Source of the DNA: an uncultured Prevotella sp.
GTDB taxonomy: Bacteria > Bacteroidota > Bacteroidia > Bacteroidales > Bacteroidaceae
Direction: 5' to 3'
Assembly (NCBI GenBank): GCA_900557255.1
Contig: USSA01000109.1
Coordinates: forward strand, 1 to 9,676
Length of the DNA stretch: 9,676 nucleotides
Below the pieces are notes generated by a model. That model saw only the letters and a program-made list of their open reading frames with translations, had not been told where the DNA came from and did not search any database. The number at the start of each line of letters is the position of its first letter. Position 1 is the first letter of the stretch. The position numbers and the translations under genes are program-made. This document shows, in pieces, positions 7,635-9,676 of the stretch.

Positions 7635-8498
7635 TTATTTCCTTCTTTGCTCATCAATAAATACTTGTATCTCTCCTAAATCTCCAATTTTTTTTGGTAG
7701 AACAAACATATTGTATGGGTTCGCATATTTACGGAAATGCTCTTCTATAGAATGTATATCTATTTCATTTATGCTTTTTGAACTGTTAAAACCGATAGGT
7801 TCAATTTGACATAGCTTCCATCCTTGTAAAGCATTTGTTCCTAAAGGCTTGGAATACTTTGCTTTTTGTTTGCCATCTTTAGTTTGCATAAACAGCATAG
7901 GAATCATATTGTTTTGAAGCATTTCTTTAATTTCTTTCAATGTTGGGGTATGTTGTTTCATAACTTGACCATATACCCAGATTGCAAATGTATTGTCAGA
8001 AACTATAATTTCTCTTCCTGTAGGATGTATGAAAGATTGACCTCGGAATTTAATGTCTTTTCGAACAATTAATGGCATGTCTTTGGCATCCACCCAGTCA
8101 TTAATGATTTTGTTCCAATAATCTAATGTTTCTTTTGATATTTTAGGGTTGAATTCTGAAGAACGCCATAGTTGACCAATTTCCTTGATTTTTCTTCGTA
8201 TATTATCACCGACCAAATCTGGAGTTGTTTGTTTTGATTTTAAACCAATGTTTTTCGTCTCATTTCGTTCAAACAAGTATTTATTGGCTTTTTGGGGAGT
8301 CTTCGTGTAACTATACACTCCTTGTTCTCTGTAACTTTTTGTTTGGATAACATTTGGAAAAGATTTGTAAAAATCTCCTTTCGTCATTTGAAAACTCCCA
8401 ACAGGTGTCTTTATACAGAAAACGTCGTTTTCTTTTAAGGATTCTATTATGCAAGCTTTAAAAGTTAGTCTGCTACAAGAATATTCTGTGTAACTCAT
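7635..8498 (-). CDS. Protein of unknown function, possible two-domain nuclease-like protein
   Basis: 287 residues, not recognised with certainty. The N-terminal ~80 residues hold a pattern TPVGSFQMTKGDFYKSFPNV (31-50), then SYREQGVYSY and PQKANKYL. I recall this from N-termini of several Bacteroidetes proteins near restriction genes, so it may be a mobile DNA-targeting module; this is memory, not a search. The C-terminal part has RGQSFIHPTGREIIVSDNT (152-170), GWKLCQIEPIG (226-236) and YANPYNMFVLPKK (258-270). The last two resemble the spacing of an HNH-type fold (His-hydrophobic-x-Pro, then Asn-x-x-x-Leu), but the His expected in LCHIEP is Gln231, so activity is doubtful. The DNA is visibly AT-rich compared with ychF or mutS, which hints at recent transfer. 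It begins 5 bp after the 112-residue gene, so it is probably in the helicase operon. Confidence 0.75.
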   Translation of the reverse strand: MSYTEYSCSRLTFKACIIESLKENDVFCIKTPVGSFQMTKGDFYKSFPNVIQTKSYREQGVYSYTKTPQKANKYLFERNETKNIGLKSKQTTPDLVGDNIRRKIKEIGQLWRSSEFNPKISKETLDYWNKIINDWVDAKDMPLIVRKDIKFRGQSFIHPTGREIIVSDNTFAIWVYGQVMKQHTPTLKEIKEMLQNNMIPMLFMQTKDGKQKAKYSKPLGTNALQGWKLCQIEPIGFNSSKSINEIDIHSIEEHFRKYANPYNMFVLPKKIGDLGEIQVFIDEQRRK

Positions 8499-8503
8499 AT
8501 CGT

Positions 8504-8842
8504 TTAATTTTGAAAAGACTTCTTGGCTTCTTTCAAACTGTTATATAGCTCATCGTCAAACTCTCGGATGTCTTCGTCAGTCAATACTCCGTCATTGTAT
8601 AGGTAACATACGGTGATGTAATATCTACCTCCTGACATCCCATCGTATCGGCGAGCGATATGCTTGTCGAATTGGTATACCTTATCATATAGTTTGAGGT
8701 ATGCATCGTGTGCATCCTCTGCTGATGCGTTCTTGTTCATGAAATCTTTGGTGGATTGCATGAACTTGGCACACTCTCGCTGCAAGCCCAAATTAATGAG
8801 CTTGCGAGCTGTTTTCTTCTGAGACTTCGTTAATTCTATCAT
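8504..8842 (-). CDS. Small helical protein of unknown function
   Basis: 112 residues, no family recognised. It is predicted to be mostly helical, with a basic N-terminus (SQKKTARKLINLGLQREC, 7-24) and a distinctive HIARRYDGMSGGRYY segment (61-75). An acidic end follows (LTDEDIREFDDELYNSLKEA). The ATG at 8842 lies 50 bp inside the upstream zinc-ribbon gene in another frame, and a stop codon two codons upstream makes it the earliest possible ATG. The next Met, residue 28 at 8761, would remove the overlap but would cut off the conserved-looking basic helix, so I prefer the longer form. The overlap suggests translational coupling. Its place between the zinc-ribbon protein and the 287-residue protein suggests an accessory role for the helicase. 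Confidence 0.75.
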   Translation of the reverse strand: MIELTKSQKKTARKLINLGLQRECAKFMQSTKDFMNKNASAEDAHDAYLKLYDKVYQFDKHIARRYDGMSGGRYYITVCYLYNDGVLTDEDIREFDDELYNSLKEAKKSFQN

Positions 8843-9002
8843 GTTCTAAACGTTTCTTTTCCTTTTTAGCTTTGTTTCTTTTGGACATACATTCCTTGCA
8901 GATGTGCAGTTTGTGTCCTTTACCACTGAACGACTCGTTGGATTTATACTCTCCACACATCTTGCAATAATGTCCTTGATGCTTATGTTTCTTTTTACCC
9001 AT
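8793..9002 (-). CDS. Small four-cysteine zinc-ribbon protein
   Basis: 69 residues. Two CxxC pairs, C13/C16 in GHYCKMCGEYK and C35/C38 in HICKECMSK, are separated by 18 residues with the motif FSGKGHKLH between them. This is a clear zinc-ribbon pattern, with His30 and His33 as possible extra ligands. The N-terminus (MGKKKHKHQ) and the Lys/Arg-rich C-terminal half suggest nucleic-acid contact. It begins 3 bp after the helicase stop, so the two are almost certainly co-translated, and its last 50 bp overlap the 112-residue gene. The role is unknown; I infer a DNA- or helicase-binding partner. The last ~12 residues (NEVSEENSSQAH) look like a product of the overlapping frame. Confidence 0.82.
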   Translation of the reverse strand: MGKKKHKHQGHYCKMCGEYKSNESFSGKGHKLHICKECMSKRNKAKKEKKRLEHDRINEVSEENSSQAH

Positions 9003-9005
9003 GAC

Positions 9006-9676
9006 TTATTTTGCAAACAACTTTCCTATGAGATTCAAGAGATTAGAGACAGTCTCTTTGCTCTCCACAGGTATCTTGATGGAGGTTTCGCCTGTCTGCT
9101 CGTCTTTCTCAACGATGGAATCAACCAGATGGGCAGTGGCTTCTGGCGACTTTAAGGTTTCGGCTAAGCCTGAGAGGAAAGATATTCCTTGGGCAACCAA
9201 ATCCTTAGGATGACTTGAGCGATTAGTAACGGATTCTCTGTTCGAAGATGAATTCGTTTGTTGCTGGATGAAAACCTCTTCTTTATTCTCATCAGATTTA
9301 TGTTCGTCGCAAGCCTTGTCTGTTTCCAAATCCTTAGGATTGATAGTTGCAAAGCTTTCCTCGGCCTTTGGCTTTTCTGTCTGACCTTTGGAATCTTTAA
9401 CGTTATCAGCATCCTTGACTTTCTTGACCTTCTCTGTTTCTTCGTCCTCTTCCACCATACCGCTCACTGTTTCCATCATCTTGCTGAACTTATCATCTGT
9501 GATGAATACAGAATCTTCGCCATCATCAAGGACACCCTCAAACATAGAGGTCTTGAAACGTAATTTACCGAGCATCTCCTCCTCGATGGAATCAGGTGTT
9601 ACGAGATTGATAACCTGGATATTGTTCTGCTGACCAAGGCGATAGATGCGCCCGATACGCTGTTCGAGAACGGCAG
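9006..9676 (-). CDS. SNF2-family DEAD/DEAH helicase, C-terminal part (5' end outside window)
   Basis: Only the last ~222 residues are present; the frame is open to the right edge. The first visible residues include the SWI2/SNF2 helicase motif VI, EQRIGRIYRLGQ, followed by NNIQVINLVTPDSIEEEML. This identifies the end of the second RecA-like lobe of a double-stranded-DNA translocase. After the helicase core comes GKLRFKTSMFEGVLDDGEDSVF. Next is a low-complexity Glu/Lys/Ser-rich linker (about 80 residues, ~9205-9455). A compact C-terminal segment runs from HPKDLVAQGISFLSGLAETL to NLIGKLFAK, perhaps a small helical binding domain. The stop is 3 bp before the zinc-ribbon gene. Related helicases occur in defence and MoxR-vWA conflict operons; the upstream genes needed to decide this are not in the window. 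Confidence 0.9.
   Translation of the reverse strand, partial: AVLEQRIGRIYRLGQQNNIQVINLVTPDSIEEEMLGKLRFKTSMFEGVLDDGEDSVFITDDKFSKMMETVSGMVEEDEETEKVKKVKDADNVKDSKGQTEKPKAEESFATINPKDLETDKACDEHKSDENKEEVFIQQQTNSSSNRESVTNRSSHPKDLVAQGISFLSGLAETLKSPEATAHLVDSIVEKDEQTGETSIKIPVESKETVSNLLNLIGKLFAK
9197..9340. repeat. 15-bp direct repeat in the helicase tail
   Basis: CCAAATCCTTAGGAT occurs at 9197-9211 and again at 9326-9340. Both copies are in the same frame and encode PKDL, once at the start of the C-terminal segment (HPKDLV) and once within the linker (NPKDLE). It suggests a short internal duplication or a repeated short peptide motif flanking the low-complexity linker. Confidence 0.5.

Noticed and set aside
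6729..9676. Integrated mobile element boundaries (att sites, integrase, terminal repeats)
   Set aside because: No integrase, transposase, tRNA or flanking direct repeat is visible in the window; AT-richness alone is not enough.

Overview
The window looks like a chromosomal segment from a Bacteroidales bacterium, most likely a Prevotella/Segatella-type gut species. Three things point there. Candidate promoters carry the Bacteroidetes -7 element TAnnTTTG, one with a TTTG -33 element about 20 bp upstream. Shine-Dalgarno sequences are mostly absent. The housekeeping proteins MutS, Lgt and YchF read like Bacteroidetes versions. Genus assignment is an inference from protein character only; there is no rRNA in the window. 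No tRNA, CRISPR array, insertion sequence or integrase was seen.

Left part (1-4520). A truncated calcineurin-like phosphoesterase gene (minus strand) faces away from an archaeal-type AAA ATPase gene (plus strand). Their shared intergenic region holds two tandem copies of an imperfect palindrome just upstream of the ATPase -7 box. The ATPase gene is followed after 44 bp by a full-length mutS (DNA mismatch repair). mutS ends at a strong symmetric hairpin that probably terminates transcription from both sides.

Middle (4523-6646, minus strand). ychF (Obg-family ATPase) and lgt (prolipoprotein diacylglyceryl transferase) lie 18 bp apart and are probably one operon, read from a clear -33/-7 promoter upstream of ychF.

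Right part (6729-9676, minus strand) has an accessory flavour. A SNF2-type helicase (only its C-terminal end is in the window) is followed at very short or overlapping spacing by a small four-cysteine zinc-ribbon protein, a 112-residue protein of unknown function and an AT-rich 287-residue protein of unknown function. Next comes dinD (DNA-damage-inducible protein D), which seems to have its own promoter. The tight packing suggests that the helicase and three small proteins work together, perhaps in DNA-based defence or genome maintenance, but this is inference.

The two structural signals most worth checking are a 30-bp perfect palindrome inside dinD, which encodes the same ten residues on both strands, and the tandem palindromes ahead of the AAA ATPase. 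The helicase/zinc-ribbon/unknown operon is the best candidate for an undescribed system, but most of it lies beyond the window edge.
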